Shown in pieces: positions 7,112-16,595 of a DNA stretch of 64,000 nt (position 1 is the first letter of the stretch; every line of letters starts with the position of its first letter). The stretch is taken from positions 1 through 64,000 of the forward strand of contig CAVPXP010000038.1 in NCBI GenBank assembly GCA_963709645.1, read 5' to 3'. Source of the stretch: DYRB01 sp963709645. Lineage in GTDB: Bacteria; Pseudomonadota; Gammaproteobacteria; Chromatiales; Chromatiaceae. A program made the position numbers and the translations under genes. The notes under the pieces were generated by a model. That model did not search any database. It was given only the letters and a program-made list of their open reading frames with translations, and had not been told where the DNA came from.

Positions 7112-10100
7112 ATGCCCCAACAAGCCGCCGTCGTCGAAGGCCCCCAGGCCAACCACAGCCCCCTCTGTCCGCCCCTCCCTGGCCCGGGTCAACGGATTCA
7201 ATGGGGCCGCCTATACGGAGCCTGTCCGGCGCTCGCCCTCGCGTCTGCGGCACAACGCCACCCCGGATTGCTGGTCGCCCTGGTCGAGGACGTCCAGGCC
7301 GTCTCGCGCCTCTCCGGGGAGTTGGCCTTTTTTATCGACCAAAGTACCCTGGGCAAAGACAGCACTGGGGATTTACCCCTTCCGGTCCTCAGTTTCCCGG
7401 ATTGGGAGACGCTGCCCTACGACGTCTTCTCCCCCCTGCCGGAGCTCGTGTCGGAGCGCCTCCTGACCCTGCACCGGCTCCCGGACCTGACCCGCGGCGT
7501 CCTGGTGGTGCCGGTGAGCACAATGCTCCAGCGGCTGTCCCCGCGGGACTATGTGGACGGCCACTCCCTGGTCCTGGGTGTAGGCGAGCGCCTGGACCTG
7601 GACCGGACCCGCCGCGGCCTGGAGCGGGCCGGCTACCAGTGTGTCTCCCAGGTGATTGCCCACGGCGAGTTCGCGGTCAGGGGCTCCCTGTTGGATGTCT
7701 TCCCCATGGGCAGCTTGGAGCCCTACCGGATCGACCTCTTTGATGACGAGGTCGAGAGCATCCGAACCTTCGACCCAGACACTCAGCGCACCCGCGAAAA
7801 GGTACCCCGCATTCGCCTCCTCCCGGCCCGGGAGTTCCCCCTGAGCGACGAGGCAGTGAGCGCCTTTCGCCAGCGCTATCGGGCCCAGATCGAGGGAGAC
7901 CCCAAACGCAGTCTGATCTATCGCGAGGTCTCCGAGGGCCGCGCTCCAGGCGGCCTGGAGTACTACCTGCCGCTCTTCTTCGAGACGACCGCGACCCTTT
8001 TCGACTACCTCCCAGCCGGCGCCCTGGTGGCCGAAGGGGAAGGTGTGCGCGACGCCGCTGCGAGCTTCCTCGCCGCGGTGGAGACCCGTTACGAGCAGCG
8101 CCGCCACGACATCGAGCGCCCCCTCCTGCCGCCAAGACGCCTGTACCTGGAGGCGGACGAGCTGACCTCAGCCATCAAGGGCCTCCCCGGGGTCCTCTAC
8201 CAGTCCGCCGAGGTGCCCGAGCGGCGCAAAGGATTCGCCCAGGCCTGCAACTTTGCCACCCGCACGCTGCCGCCGCTCGCCATTCAGGCCCGCGCGGCGG
8301 AGCCCGCTGGCGCCTTGCAGCAGTTCATCCGCGACCCCGGGCGGCGCATCCTCTTCCTGGCCGAGAGCACCGGCCGGCGCGAGCTCCTGGGTGAGCATCT
8401 GCGCGGCTTCGGGGTGCGCCCCCGCCCCGTGGACAGCTGGCGCGCCTTCCTCGACTCGGACGTGCCCCTGGGACTGACCGTCGCCCCGCTGGAGCAGGGG
8501 CTGCTGTTGGAGGACGAAGACATTGCCCTGGTGAGCGAGACCCAGCTCTATGGGGAGCGAGTCCGCCAGGAGCGCCGCCGACGCGCCAAGGAACGCGACG
8601 GCGAGGCGGTGGTGCGCAATCTCACGGAGCTGCACCCCGGCGCCCCGGTGGTCCACGAGGCCCACGGCGTGGGGCGCTTCATCGGGCTGCAGACCTTGAC
8701 CATCGGGGGCATCCAGACCGAGCTGGTCGCGCTTGAGTACGCCCGAGGGGACAAGCTCTATGTTCCGGTCTCGTCGCTCCACCTCATCTCCCGCTACACC
8801 GGGGCCTCACCCGAGGCGGCCCCACTGCACAAGCTCGGTGGGGACCAGTGGGACAAGCTCAAGCGGAAGGCCGCCGAGAAGGTGCGGGACGTCGCAGCGG
8901 AGCTGCTGGAAGTCTACGCCCGCCGTGCCGCCCGCCAGGGGGTCTCCTGCCCCCCCGCCGGGGACGAGTACGCCGCCTTCGCTGCTGCATTCGCCTTCGA
9001 GGAGACCCCAGACCAGGATCGCGCCATCCGCGCGGTGCTGGACGCCATGGCCGACCCCAAGCCCATGGACCTGGTGGTCTGCGGCGACGTGGGCTTCGGC
9101 AAGACCGAGGTCGCCATGCGCGCCGCCTTCATGGCGGTCCACGGCGGGCGTCAGGTCGCTGTCCTGGTCCCGACCACCCTGCTGGCCGAGCAGCACTTCC
9201 AGAACTTCTCCGACCGCTTCGCCGACTGGCCGGTCAAGGTCGAGTCCCTGTCGCGCTTCCGCACCACCAAGGAGCAGAAGGCCGTTCTGGACGGCCTGGC
9301 CGACGGTACCATCGATATCGTGGTCGGCACCCACAAGCTCCTCCAGCGCGGCATCCGCTTCAAGAATCTGGGGCTCGCCATCATCGACGAGGAGCACCGC
9401 TTCGGGGTGCGCCACAAGGACCAGCTCAAGGCCCTGCGCGCCGAGGTGGACATCCTGACGCTGACCGCCACGCCCATCCCTCGAACGCTCAACATGGCCA
9501 TGGCGGGGCTGCGCGACTTGGCCATCATCGCCACCCCCCCGGTGGAGCGGCACCCCATCAAGACCTTCGTCACCACCTGGAACGACGCGCTGATCCAGGA
9601 GGCCTGTCTGCGCGAGTTGAAACGCGGCGGCCAGGTCTACTTCCTGCACAACGAGGTCGAGACCATCGAGCAGACCGCCGATAAGATCCGTGCCCTGCTC
9701 CCGGAGGCGCGCATTCATGTCGCCCACGGCCAGATGCGCGAGCGTGACCTGGAACGGGTCATGCGCGACTTCTACCACCAGCGATTCAATATCCTGGTCT
9801 GCACCACCATTATCGAGAGCGGCATCGACATCCCCTCCGCCAACACCATCGTCATCAACCGTGCCGACAAGCTGGGCTTGGCGCAACTCCACCAGTTACG
9901 GGGTCGGGTCGGGCGCTCACACCACCGGGCTTATGCCTACCTCATTGCCCCACCGACTCGATCCATGACTGCCGACGCGAAAAAACGCCTGGAGGCAATT
10001 GAATCTCTGGAAGATCTTGGCGCCGGGTTTACGCTTGCCACCCATGATCTGGAGATCCGTGGTGCCGGCGAACTGCTCGGAGAGGAACAGAGCGGTCAGA

Positions 10101-10642
10101 TCCAGGAGATCGGCTTCAGCCTCTATATGGACCTGCTGGAGCGGGCCGTGCAGGCCCTTAAGAGCGGTCGCCAACCTGAGCTCGACCGCCCGCTGGACCA
10201 CGGGGCCGAGATCGATTTGGGACTCCCCGCCCTGTTACCCGACCAGTACCTGCCCGACGTGCATACCCGCCTTGTGCTCTACAAACGCATCGCCTCCGCC
10301 GCCAGCCTGGAAGCGCTTCACGAGCTCCAGGTGGAGATGATCGACCGCTTTGGCCTGCTCCCTCAACAGGCCAAGAACCTGATGGAGATCACCGAACTGA
10401 AGCTACGGGCCCAGCCCTACGGCATCCGGAAGATCGAGGCCGGACCGGCGGGCGGACGCGTCCTCTTCGACGCCCAGCCCAAGATCGATCCCATGCACCT
10501 GATCCGGCTCATCCAGAGCCAGCCCAAGGCATACAAGTTGGACGGGGGGGACAAGCTGCGGTTCTTTGGAGACCTGTCAGACCCGGCCACCCGAATCCGT
10601 GAGGTCGCCGCGATTGTCGCCCGAGTGACCGGTGGCGGTTAG
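7112..10642 (+). CDS. mfd: Transcription-repair coupling factor Mfd
   Basis: A 1176-residue SF2 translocase that removes RNA polymerase stalled at DNA lesions and recruits UvrA. In order: UvrB-like N-terminal module (residues about 1-350), RNA-polymerase interaction domain around 500-580 (HEAHGVGRFIGLQ), RecG-like helicase domain with Walker A GDVGFGKTE near 660, DEEH box near 756 (IIDEEHRFGVRHKDQ), TATPIPRTLN, a second RecA lobe with TIIESGIDIP and HQLRGRVGRS, and the C-terminal TRCF domain. Length equals other Mfd proteins and no frame break occurs in 3.5 kb. The first 30 or so residues are less certain as the true start. Confidence 0.97.
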   Translation: MPQQAAVVEGPQANHSPLCPPLPGPGQRIQWGRLYGACPALALASAAQRHPGLLVALVEDVQAVSRLSGELAFFIDQSTLGKDSTGDLPLPVLSFPDWETLPYDVFSPLPELVSERLLTLHRLPDLTRGVLVVPVSTMLQRLSPRDYVDGHSLVLGVGERLDLDRTRRGLERAGYQCVSQVIAHGEFAVRGSLLDVFPMGSLEPYRIDLFDDEVESIRTFDPDTQRTREKVPRIRLLPAREFPLSDEAVSAFRQRYRAQIEGDPKRSLIYREVSEGRAPGGLEYYLPLFFETTATLFDYLPAGALVAEGEGVRDAAASFLAAVETRYEQRRHDIERPLLPPRRLYLEADELTSAIKGLPGVLYQSAEVPERRKGFAQACNFATRTLPPLAIQARAAEPAGALQQFIRDPGRRILFLAESTGRRELLGEHLRGFGVRPRPVDSWRAFLDSDVPLGLTVAPLEQGLLLEDEDIALVSETQLYGERVRQERRRRAKERDGEAVVRNLTELHPGAPVVHEAHGVGRFIGLQTLTIGGIQTELVALEYARGDKLYVPVSSLHLISRYTGASPEAAPLHKLGGDQWDKLKRKAAEKVRDVAAELLEVYARRAARQGVSCPPAGDEYAAFAAAFAFEETPDQDRAIRAVLDAMADPKPMDLVVCGDVGFGKTEVAMRAAFMAVHGGRQVAVLVPTTLLAEQHFQNFSDRFADWPVKVESLSRFRTTKEQKAVLDGLADGTIDIVVGTHKLLQRGIRFKNLGLAIIDEEHRFGVRHKDQLKALRAEVDILTLTATPIPRTLNMAMAGLRDLAIIATPPVERHPIKTFVTTWNDALIQEACLRELKRGGQVYFLHNEVETIEQTADKIRALLPEARIHVAHGQMRERDLERVMRDFYHQRFNILVCTTIIESGIDIPSANTIVINRADKLGLAQLHQLRGRVGRSHHRAYAYLIAPPTRSMTADAKKRLEAIESLEDLGAGFTLATHDLEIRGAGELLGEEQSGQIQEIGFSLYMDLLERAVQALKSGRQPELDRPLDHGAEIDLGLPALLPDQYLPDVHTRLVLYKRIASAASLEALHELQVEMIDRFGLLPQQAKNLMEITELKLRAQPYGIRKIEAGPAGGRVLFDAQPKIDPMHLIRLIQSQPKAYKLDGGDKLRFFGDLSDPATRIREVAAIVARVTGGG

Positions 10643-10664
10643 CCAAGTACCGGGGCCGGTGCGA

Positions 10665-11081
10665 ATGGAGCTGCCCTATCAGGCGCTGGCCGACCTCGTG
10701 CTCATGCTGCACGTCGCGGTGGTTGCGTTTGTCATTGGGGGCCTCGTGTTCATCGTTGCCGGCGGACTTCGCGGATGGCGATGGGTCAATGCCTATTGGT
10801 TCAGACTCGCCCACCTGATTGCCATCGCCGTCGTCGCGGCCCAGGCATGGCTAGGCGCCGCCTGTCCCCTCACCAGCCTCGAGATGTCACTACGCGAGGA
10901 AGCACGTCTGGCCACCTACAGCGGCAGCTTCATCGAGCATTGGCTGCATTGGCTGCTGTACTACCAAGCACCATCCTGGGCTTTCGTTGTCGCCTACTCC
11001 GTTTTCGGCTTGCTCGTCCTGGCGGCCTGGTGGTACTTCCCGCCACGTCGCAAACGCGGCACGGATGAACGGGATGGATGA
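10665..11081 (+). CDS. DUF2784 membrane protein
   Basis: A 138-residue integral membrane protein with four hydrophobic segments (around 10-32, 45-65, 90-110 and 115-130). The pattern LVLMLHVAVVAFVIGGLVFI, followed by WRWVNAYWFRLAHLIAI and ACPLTSLEMSLR, is characteristic of DUF2784. Function is unknown. ATG 10665 lies after the mfd stop; an in-frame GTG at 10632 would overlap mfd and add 11 residues. Probably translated with mfd. Confidence 0.75.
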   Translation: MELPYQALADLVLMLHVAVVAFVIGGLVFIVAGGLRGWRWVNAYWFRLAHLIAIAVVAAQAWLGAACPLTSLEMSLREEARLATYSGSFIEHWLHWLLYYQAPSWAFVVAYSVFGLLVLAAWWYFPPRRKRGTDERDG

Positions 11082-11280
11082 CACCAGGGCAGGGTTGCAG
11101 GCCCGATGCCGCTGCTCTACGGCGCCCGGTTCCCCATTGTTTGCTCAATCGCTGCACAGCCTGTGCACAGATCCCCGCTAACCTGAGCCTCAGATGGATG
11201 CGGGCCCTCGATAGCGCCCGCGGCGGCAGGGAGGCCAGGGACTTCAAACTGAACCCGGCAACGCCGGGAGAGAGCCCAGC

Positions 11281-11737
11281 ATGAGCAGCACACTGATCAC
11301 ACGCACGACCCTTTTCGCTATCCTCACCGCCGCCGGACTGGCAGCCGGCACCGCCTTGGCCCAGCAGCCGGGCTATGGTCCCGGTTATGGTCCGGTTATG
11401 GCCCGGCTATGGCCCCTGTGCACGCGCCCAGGGCATGGGACCAAAGCCGAGTTGGGGCAACGGCGACTGGGCCCAGAATCGGCTGGACCGCATGGCCATG
11501 CGCCTTAACCTGAGCCCAGACCAGAAGGCCCATCTGGAGCCCATCCTGCGCCAGCGCCAGGAGCTGCGGGCGGCCCAGCAGGCGGCGATGCGCCAAGAGA
11601 TCGCGGCGATCCTGACGCCGGAGCAACGCGCGCAGTTCGAGCAGATGGGACCCGGCCAAGGCCGTCGGATGGGCCGGGGTATGGGTTACGGCGGAGGCCC
11701 CGGCTGGAACACTTCAGCACCCATTGCCCAACCCTAG
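11281..11737 (+). pseudogene. Periplasmic LTXXQ/Spy-like protein, frameshifted in a GYGP repeat
   Basis: The first frame (11281-) encodes a signal peptide (MSSTLITRTTLFAILTAAGL ... ALAQQ) and GYGPGYGP repeats. The second frame (to 11737) continues with GYGPCARAQGMG and then MRLNLSPDQKAHLEPILRQR and ILTPEQRAQFEQM, the paired LTxxQ-type motifs of Spy/CpxP-like periplasmic chaperones. The break is in the tandem GGTCCCGGTTAT repeat: one copy reads GGTCCGG, one C short. Adding it restores GYGPGYGPGYGPGYGP through to a normal protein of about 151 aa. Either replication slippage or a sequencing error explains it. Confidence 0.7.
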
Positions 11738-11980
11738 CACCCCCGCTAGGGCCCCCACGCCGGCCGGAACCTTTCGCCAGTACTGCAAAGCAGTCGGGTA
11801 CCCACAGGCCCAGAAGGTTCCAGACGGGGTGGACGGCCCCGCCCCACTCGCCGACCAGAGATAACGGCACCCGCGCCGCCGCAATACAGGGAAGGCCGGG
11901 TCGCATACCATTGGGCCCCTCGCGGAACCCGCTCCGCACTCAGTTCCCAACGCGACCCGGCGACGCCGAGAGGGGCCCCC

Positions 11981-13294
11981 ATGCAACTTGCTTCGGAGGA
12001 ACGGCGGCGCTTCGAGCGCCTGCGCTGGGGCATCTATGCCATCCTGATCGCGGCCTACATGACGGTCTACTTCCACCGCATGGCCCCGGCCGTGGTGGCG
12101 TCAGACCTGATGCAGGCCTTTCAGACCAGCGGCGCGGCCCTGGGTTCGCTCGCCGCCATGTACTACTACATCTACACGGCCATGCAGATCCCCGCCGGTG
12201 TCCTGGCCGACACCCTGGGGTCGCGCGTCAGTGTCACCCTGGGATCCCTGGTGGCGGGCGGGGGCTCGGCCCTGTTCGGCCTGGCGGAGACCTTCGAGGC
12301 GGCGGCGATGGGCCGCTTCCTGGTGGGACTTGGCGTCTCGGTGGTCTTCGTGGGGCTGATGCGCTCCAACACCCAGTGGTTCAGCGAGCGCCGTTACGGG
12401 TCCATCAGCGGGCTGACCCTCTTGCTCGGCAACATTGGCTCCATCCTGGCCGCCGGTCCACTGGCGGTGCTCCTCACCGCGACCTCCTGGCGGAACGTCT
12501 TTGTCGGCATGGCCATCCTGTCTTTGGGTATCGCCGTCATGTCCGCCCTGTTCGTGCGCAGCCGCCCGGAGGACGCAGGACTGCCCTCTGTGCGGGAGCT
12601 AGAAGGCAAGCCGCCCCACCCTGAGCGCCACCGCCACTGGCTGGTGGACCTGCGCGGGGTCTTCGCCACCGGCGCGGTCTGGCCGAGTTTCTTTGTGATG
12701 TTTGGGGTGACCGGCAGCCTGTTCGCGTTCGCAGGGCTCTGGGGGGTGCCCCTGATGCGCGACGTCTTCGGTCTCGATCGCACCGGGGCATCCCTCTACA
12801 CTACCGCGGCACTGGCCGGATTTGCTGTTGGGTCCCTCCTCATGGGGTGGCTCTCGGACCACCTGGGCCGACGGAAGCCGGTGGTCGTAGGGGCCTGCGC
12901 CCTGTCAGTCCTGGCCTGGCTGGCCCTGGTTCTTTTGACCTGGGGCCCAGGGTGGACGGGTATTGCCCTCTACACCCTGCTCGGGTTCGCCGCCGGGGGC
13001 TTCGTCGTGGGCTACGCGGCGGCCAAGGAGGTGGTTTCCCCGGGGGTGGCCGGCATGGCCATCGCGCTGGTCAATACCGGGCTCTTCCTCGGGGCGGCCA
13101 TCATGCAGCCCGCCTTCGGCTGGGTCTTGGACCTGACCTGGGACGGGACCCTCGTAGACGGGGTGCGCCGCTACAGCATGATGGACTACCGCAATGGGCT
13201 CTGGCTGTCAGCGGGCTTCGCCTTGGTGGCCCTGGTGGCGGCGCTGGGGCTACGCGAGACCCATTGCCACAACCTCACCGTGGCGAGGGATTGA
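11981..13294 (+). CDS. MFS transporter
   Basis: A 437-residue major facilitator superfamily protein with about 12 transmembrane helices. Landmarks are the N-terminal YMTVYFHRMAPAVVA segment, the motif-A-like loop GVLADTLGSRVSVTLGS between helices 2 and 3, and a second one, GWLSDHLGRRKPVVVG, in the C-terminal half. A short cytosolic linker (PEDAGLPSVRELEGKP) separates the two six-helix halves. Closest in feel to the organic-acid/nitrate-type uniporters, but the substrate cannot be read from sequence. GAGAGGGG lies 8-10 bases before the ATG. No operon partner. Confidence 0.88.
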   Translation: MQLASEERRRFERLRWGIYAILIAAYMTVYFHRMAPAVVASDLMQAFQTSGAALGSLAAMYYYIYTAMQIPAGVLADTLGSRVSVTLGSLVAGGGSALFGLAETFEAAAMGRFLVGLGVSVVFVGLMRSNTQWFSERRYGSISGLTLLLGNIGSILAAGPLAVLLTATSWRNVFVGMAILSLGIAVMSALFVRSRPEDAGLPSVRELEGKPPHPERHRHWLVDLRGVFATGAVWPSFFVMFGVTGSLFAFAGLWGVPLMRDVFGLDRTGASLYTTAALAGFAVGSLLMGWLSDHLGRRKPVVVGACALSVLAWLALVLLTWGPGWTGIALYTLLGFAAGGFVVGYAAAKEVVSPGVAGMAIALVNTGLFLGAAIMQPAFGWVLDLTWDGTLVDGVRRYSMMDYRNGLWLSAGFALVALVAALGLRETHCHNLTVARD

Positions 13295-13784
13295 CCCATC
13301 CGTACTACGCGGAAGCACCCCAGCCCGGCCATGCTTTGCAAAGCGGAATCGAGGTGTCGCCACCTGCAAGCTGTTTGGTATGGAATTAGCGGAATGTTCT
13401 CGAAGACATCGACCGCCCTGTCTGGGACAACGAGAAACCGAGGCTGAGGTGCAAACGTCCAGTCCGTCTTCCTCCGCGGGCCATACCTCTAGTTCCTTAC
13501 TAATAATATTCTCTTGCTAATTGTTTTTATGTAATTTCAACCAAAAGCAGGCGGCGCGATCCAATCGCGAGGAGGGTCTTTGCCTATCGCCCAACCCTCC
13601 AACATAGAAATATTTTTTATATTAGCGTATCAACAGTTTAGCGCCAAAGCCCCGAACCAGGCCGAATATTAGGGTTTTCCCGAATATCAGGATCGGTTAA
13701 TGTTCTCGCCACATTCATAAGGCTCGCCCCGCGATCGCCCGTGGGCGGCTGGGCCTCCACTCAATAACATGAGGAACGGCGATC
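13295..13784. other. 490-bp intergenic region, nothing recognised
   Basis: AT-richer than its flanks, especially 13480-13700. No coding frame is supported. It presumably holds the promoter of the rlpA-like gene that follows. No RNA family was recognised. Confidence 0.4.
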
Positions 13785-14174
13785 ATGTCCATCAACACCT
13801 TAGCCGCTGGGGTCCTGGCGATCCTGGCATTCATCCCCCTCAACAGCGTCGCCAGCAGCGACCGCAACCACAGCCTCCAAGGCACTGCGTCCTACTACGG
13901 CGGCAAGTTCCACGGCCGCAAGACCGCCAGCGGTGAGCGCTTCAACAAGGAAGCACTGACCGCTGCCCACAAGACCCTCCCCCTGGGTACCCAGGTGCGG
14001 GTCACCAACCTCCGAAACGGCGAGAGCGTCAACGTCAAGATCAACGATCGCGGCCCTTACATCAAGGGGCGGATCATCGATCTGTCGAAGGGCGCGGCGC
14101 GTGAGCTCGGTATGATCAAGGCCGGCACTGCCAGGGTGAAGGTCGAGATTCTCGCCAAAGACGGCGACGCCTGA
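13785..14174 (+). CDS. RlpA-like double-psi beta-barrel protein
   Basis: A 129-residue exported protein. A signal peptide (MSINTLAAGVLAILAFIPLN ... VASS) precedes an RlpA-like DPBB domain: QGTASYYGGKFHGRKTASGE, AAHKTLPLGTQVRVTNL and VKINDRGPYIKGRIIDLSKG. RlpA cleaves glycan strands lacking stem peptides at septa. This protein lacks the lipobox and the SPOR domain of E. coli RlpA, so it is the minimal DPBB-only type common in proteobacteria and may act freely in the periplasm. GAGGAACGG lies just before the start. Convergent with gltX. Confidence 0.9.
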   Translation: MSINTLAAGVLAILAFIPLNSVASSDRNHSLQGTASYYGGKFHGRKTASGERFNKEALTAAHKTLPLGTQVRVTNLRNGESVNVKINDRGPYIKGRIIDLSKGAARELGMIKAGTARVKVEILAKDGDA

Positions 14175-14185
14175 TCCATGCCTGG

Positions 14186-14208
14186 GGCGGGCCCTCACCG
14201 GGTCCGCC
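14186..14208. terminator. Hairpin between convergent rlpA-like gene and gltX
   Basis: GGCGGGCCC (14186-14194) and GGGTCCGCC (14200-14208) pair with one mismatch around a 5-base loop, in the 34-bp gap between two convergent genes. Likely a bidirectional terminator. It lacks a clear T tail. Confidence 0.5.
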
Positions 14209-15624
14209 TCAACCCTCCACCCCCAGGCCATCGACATAGGCAAGGGCACGGTCGATCCGCCGCAGGGTTGCCTCCTTACCCACCAGTTCCAACGTGACCC
14301 CGATCCCAGGGGATGCGGCCCGCCCGACCACGGTGACCCGCAACGGCTGGGCCACCTTCCCCATCTTCGCCCCCAGTCCAACGGCCACCTGCTCCAGGGT
14401 CCGTTCCAACGTTTCTGCGTCCCAGTCTTCCAGGGCCAGCAGTTCCAATGCCTCGCGCGCGCGCGTCAGGGCCGGCACCGCCGCCGGGCGCAGGTGCTTC
14501 TTCGCGGATGCCGCGTCGTAGGTATCGAAGTCCTGGTAGACGAAGGCACTGATCTGGGCCAATTCCACCAGGGTCTTGGCTCGCGCCTGCTGGGCGACCA
14601 CGACCGCCCTGAGGTCCGCTCCTTCGGACGGGTCTATGCCCAGGCGGCCCATGTGGGGGCTTAGCAGGTGGGCGATGCGCTGGGGATCGGCATGCTGCAA
14701 GTAGTGCTGATTGAGCCAGAGGAGCTTGTCGGTGTTGAAGGTCGAGGCCGCCTTGTTGACTTCGGCGATGTCGAACAGCTCGATCATCTCGTCCAGGGAA
14801 AAGATCTCCTGGTCACCGTGGGACCAGCCCAAGCGCACCAGGTAGTTGAGCAGCGCCTCCGGCAAGAAGCCGTCGTCGCGATAGCTGATGGCGCTCACGG
14901 CCCCGTGGCGCTTGGACAGCCGTGCCCCATCGTCGCCCAGGATCATGGGGACGTGGGCGTAGCGTGGCGGCTCCTGGCCCAGAGCGCGCAGGATGTTGAT
15001 CTGCCGAGGTGTGTTGTTGATATGGTCGTCGCCCCGAATGACGTGGGTAATACCCATGTCCATGTCGTCCACGACCACCGATAGGTTGTAAGTCGGTGAG
15101 CCGTCGGTGCGGCGGACGACAAGGTCATCGAGCTCGTCGTTACGGACGGCAATACGCCCGCGAATCAGGTCGTCCACGACCACCAGCCCGTCGTCCGGGT
15201 TGCGGAACCGCACCGCATGGGGCAGATCCGGGTCGATGTGCCGCCCGCGGCAGCGGCCGTCGTACCGCGGCTTCTCCTTGCGTGCCATCTGCCCTTCCCG
15301 CAGGGCGTCGATGCGCTCCTTGGGACAGTCACAGCGGTAGGCCAGACCCTTGGCGATGAGGTCTTCGATCACGGCGTTGTAGCGGTCGAAGCGGTTTGTC
15401 TGGAAAAAGGGCCCCTCGTCATAGGTCAAGCCCAGCCACGACATGCCCTCGAGGATGGCATTGACCGAGGGCGCCGTGGAGCGCTCCAGATCGGTGTCCT
15501 CGATGCGCAGGACGAAGGCGCCGCCGTGCTTCCGTGCAAAGAGATACGAAAAGAGGGCGGTACGCGCGCCCCCGACATGCAGATAACCGGTGGGACTGGG
15601 AGCGAAACGGGTGCGGACGGTCAT
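14209..15624 (-). CDS. gltX: Glutamyl-tRNA synthetase
   Basis: A 471-residue class I aminoacyl-tRNA synthetase that charges tRNA-Glu. ATG 15624 gives MTVRTRFAPSPTGYLHVGGA with the HIGH-type motif; the frame upstream to 15747 is not needed. The KMSKS equivalent RLSKRHG is at about residue 239, and the Rossmann core contains VVDDMDMGITHVIRGDDHIN. The cysteine cluster region (RCDCPKERIDALREGQMARK) and the C-terminal anticodon-binding domain are complete. The length is standard for bacterial GltX. The matching tRNA-Glu gene lies 10 kb away at 4297. Confidence 0.97.
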   Translation of the reverse strand: MTVRTRFAPSPTGYLHVGGARTALFSYLFARKHGGAFVLRIEDTDLERSTAPSVNAILEGMSWLGLTYDEGPFFQTNRFDRYNAVIEDLIAKGLAYRCDCPKERIDALREGQMARKEKPRYDGRCRGRHIDPDLPHAVRFRNPDDGLVVVDDLIRGRIAVRNDELDDLVVRRTDGSPTYNLSVVVDDMDMGITHVIRGDDHINNTPRQINILRALGQEPPRYAHVPMILGDDGARLSKRHGAVSAISYRDDGFLPEALLNYLVRLGWSHGDQEIFSLDEMIELFDIAEVNKAASTFNTDKLLWLNQHYLQHADPQRIAHLLSPHMGRLGIDPSEGADLRAVVVAQQARAKTLVELAQISAFVYQDFDTYDAASAKKHLRPAAVPALTRAREALELLALEDWDAETLERTLEQVAVGLGAKMGKVAQPLRVTVVGRAASPGIGVTLELVGKEATLRRIDRALAYVDGLGVEG

Positions 15625-15754
15625 GGTCGATCCAAGATTCCAAAGCAAACGCAACAAGGCTGGGAATTCTATCAGACGGGCCTCCGACCACGGGGATCGG
15701 CAGTCATCACCTGCGCGGCGCGACCAATGCTGTGCCGCCGGCCGCACTAGAGCA

Positions 15755-16516
15755 TCAGGCCAGGGCTGCCTCTTCCTTCAGCCTTGCGGCCAGCGGTGCC
15801 CCCAGGTAGCGATCGAGCAGGGCTCGGGAAAGATAAATCAGAGGCGTCAGAGCCACCGCGGCAGCAAACTTGTACAGGTAGTTGACCGTGCCCACCGCCA
15901 GGAACAGCGAAGTAGGCCACTGCTGCGGCCCCAGGACGAAGGCGATGTAGAGCACCACAAAGCTGTCCACCAGCTGGGAGACCAGGGTCGAGCCGGTGGC
16001 GCGCGCCCAGATCATGCGTTCCCCGGTCAGCTGCCGCACCCGGTGGAAGATGGCCACGTCGATGAGTTGCCCGATGAGAAAAGCGGTGACGGAACCCGCG
16101 ATGGTCCACATCCCCTGTCCGAAGATGACCTCGAAGGCGATCTGCATGTCCGGCACGCCGCGGTCCCGGGAAACCTCCACCCACCAGTCCGCCGGGACCA
16201 GGGACATGGCCAGGTAGGCGAAGAGGAATGCGTACAGGATCAGGCCTACCGTCAAGAACGAGATAAAGCGGACCCCACGCCGACCGAAGTACTCGTTGAT
16301 GACGTCGGTCATGATGAAGACCACCGGCCAGAGCAGGACTCCGGCGGTAAAGTTGAGCGAGCCGCTCTGGCCAAACAGGTCCCAGTTGAAGGGAGCCAGG
16401 CCAAGGGTTTCCTCGAGGGCGAAGATCTTGATCCCGATAAACTCGGCGATCAGGGCGTTGCACAGGAAGACCCCGGAAAGGGCCAGGAAGAGCCGCAGGG
16501 AGCGATCGCTCAGCAT
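15755..16516 (-). CDS. yhhQ: Queuosine precursor transporter (YhhQ/VUT family)
   Basis: A 253-residue integral membrane protein of the VUT/YhhQ family, which imports 7-cyano-7-deazaguanine and related tRNA-queuosine precursors. About six transmembrane segments are seen. Family landmarks are NALIAEFIGIKIF, VFIMTDVINEYFGRRGVRF and the C-terminal RATGSTLVSQLVDSFVVLYI. ATG 16516 is preferred, with AGAGG about 8 bases upstream; ATG 16561 is an in-frame alternative that adds 15 polar residues. It sits between dcd and gltX on the same strand. Confidence 0.88.
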   Translation of the reverse strand: MLSDRSLRLFLALSGVFLCNALIAEFIGIKIFALEETLGLAPFNWDLFGQSGSLNFTAGVLLWPVVFIMTDVINEYFGRRGVRFISFLTVGLILYAFLFAYLAMSLVPADWWVEVSRDRGVPDMQIAFEVIFGQGMWTIAGSVTAFLIGQLIDVAIFHRVRQLTGERMIWARATGSTLVSQLVDSFVVLYIAFVLGPQQWPTSLFLAVGTVNYLYKFAAAVALTPLIYLSRALLDRYLGAPLAARLKEEAALA

Positions 16517-16595
16517 GGGAAGGACCTCTGCATCTGCCGGTTCGGGGCTGCTTCCCCGCACGGGCGCCGGGGCACGAGCACGCAGGCAGACGACC

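Noticed and set aside
8807..9892. A 361-codon frame antisense to mfd
   Set aside because: Acidic low-complexity shadow of the helicase domain, no start context, Mfd frame is unequivocal.
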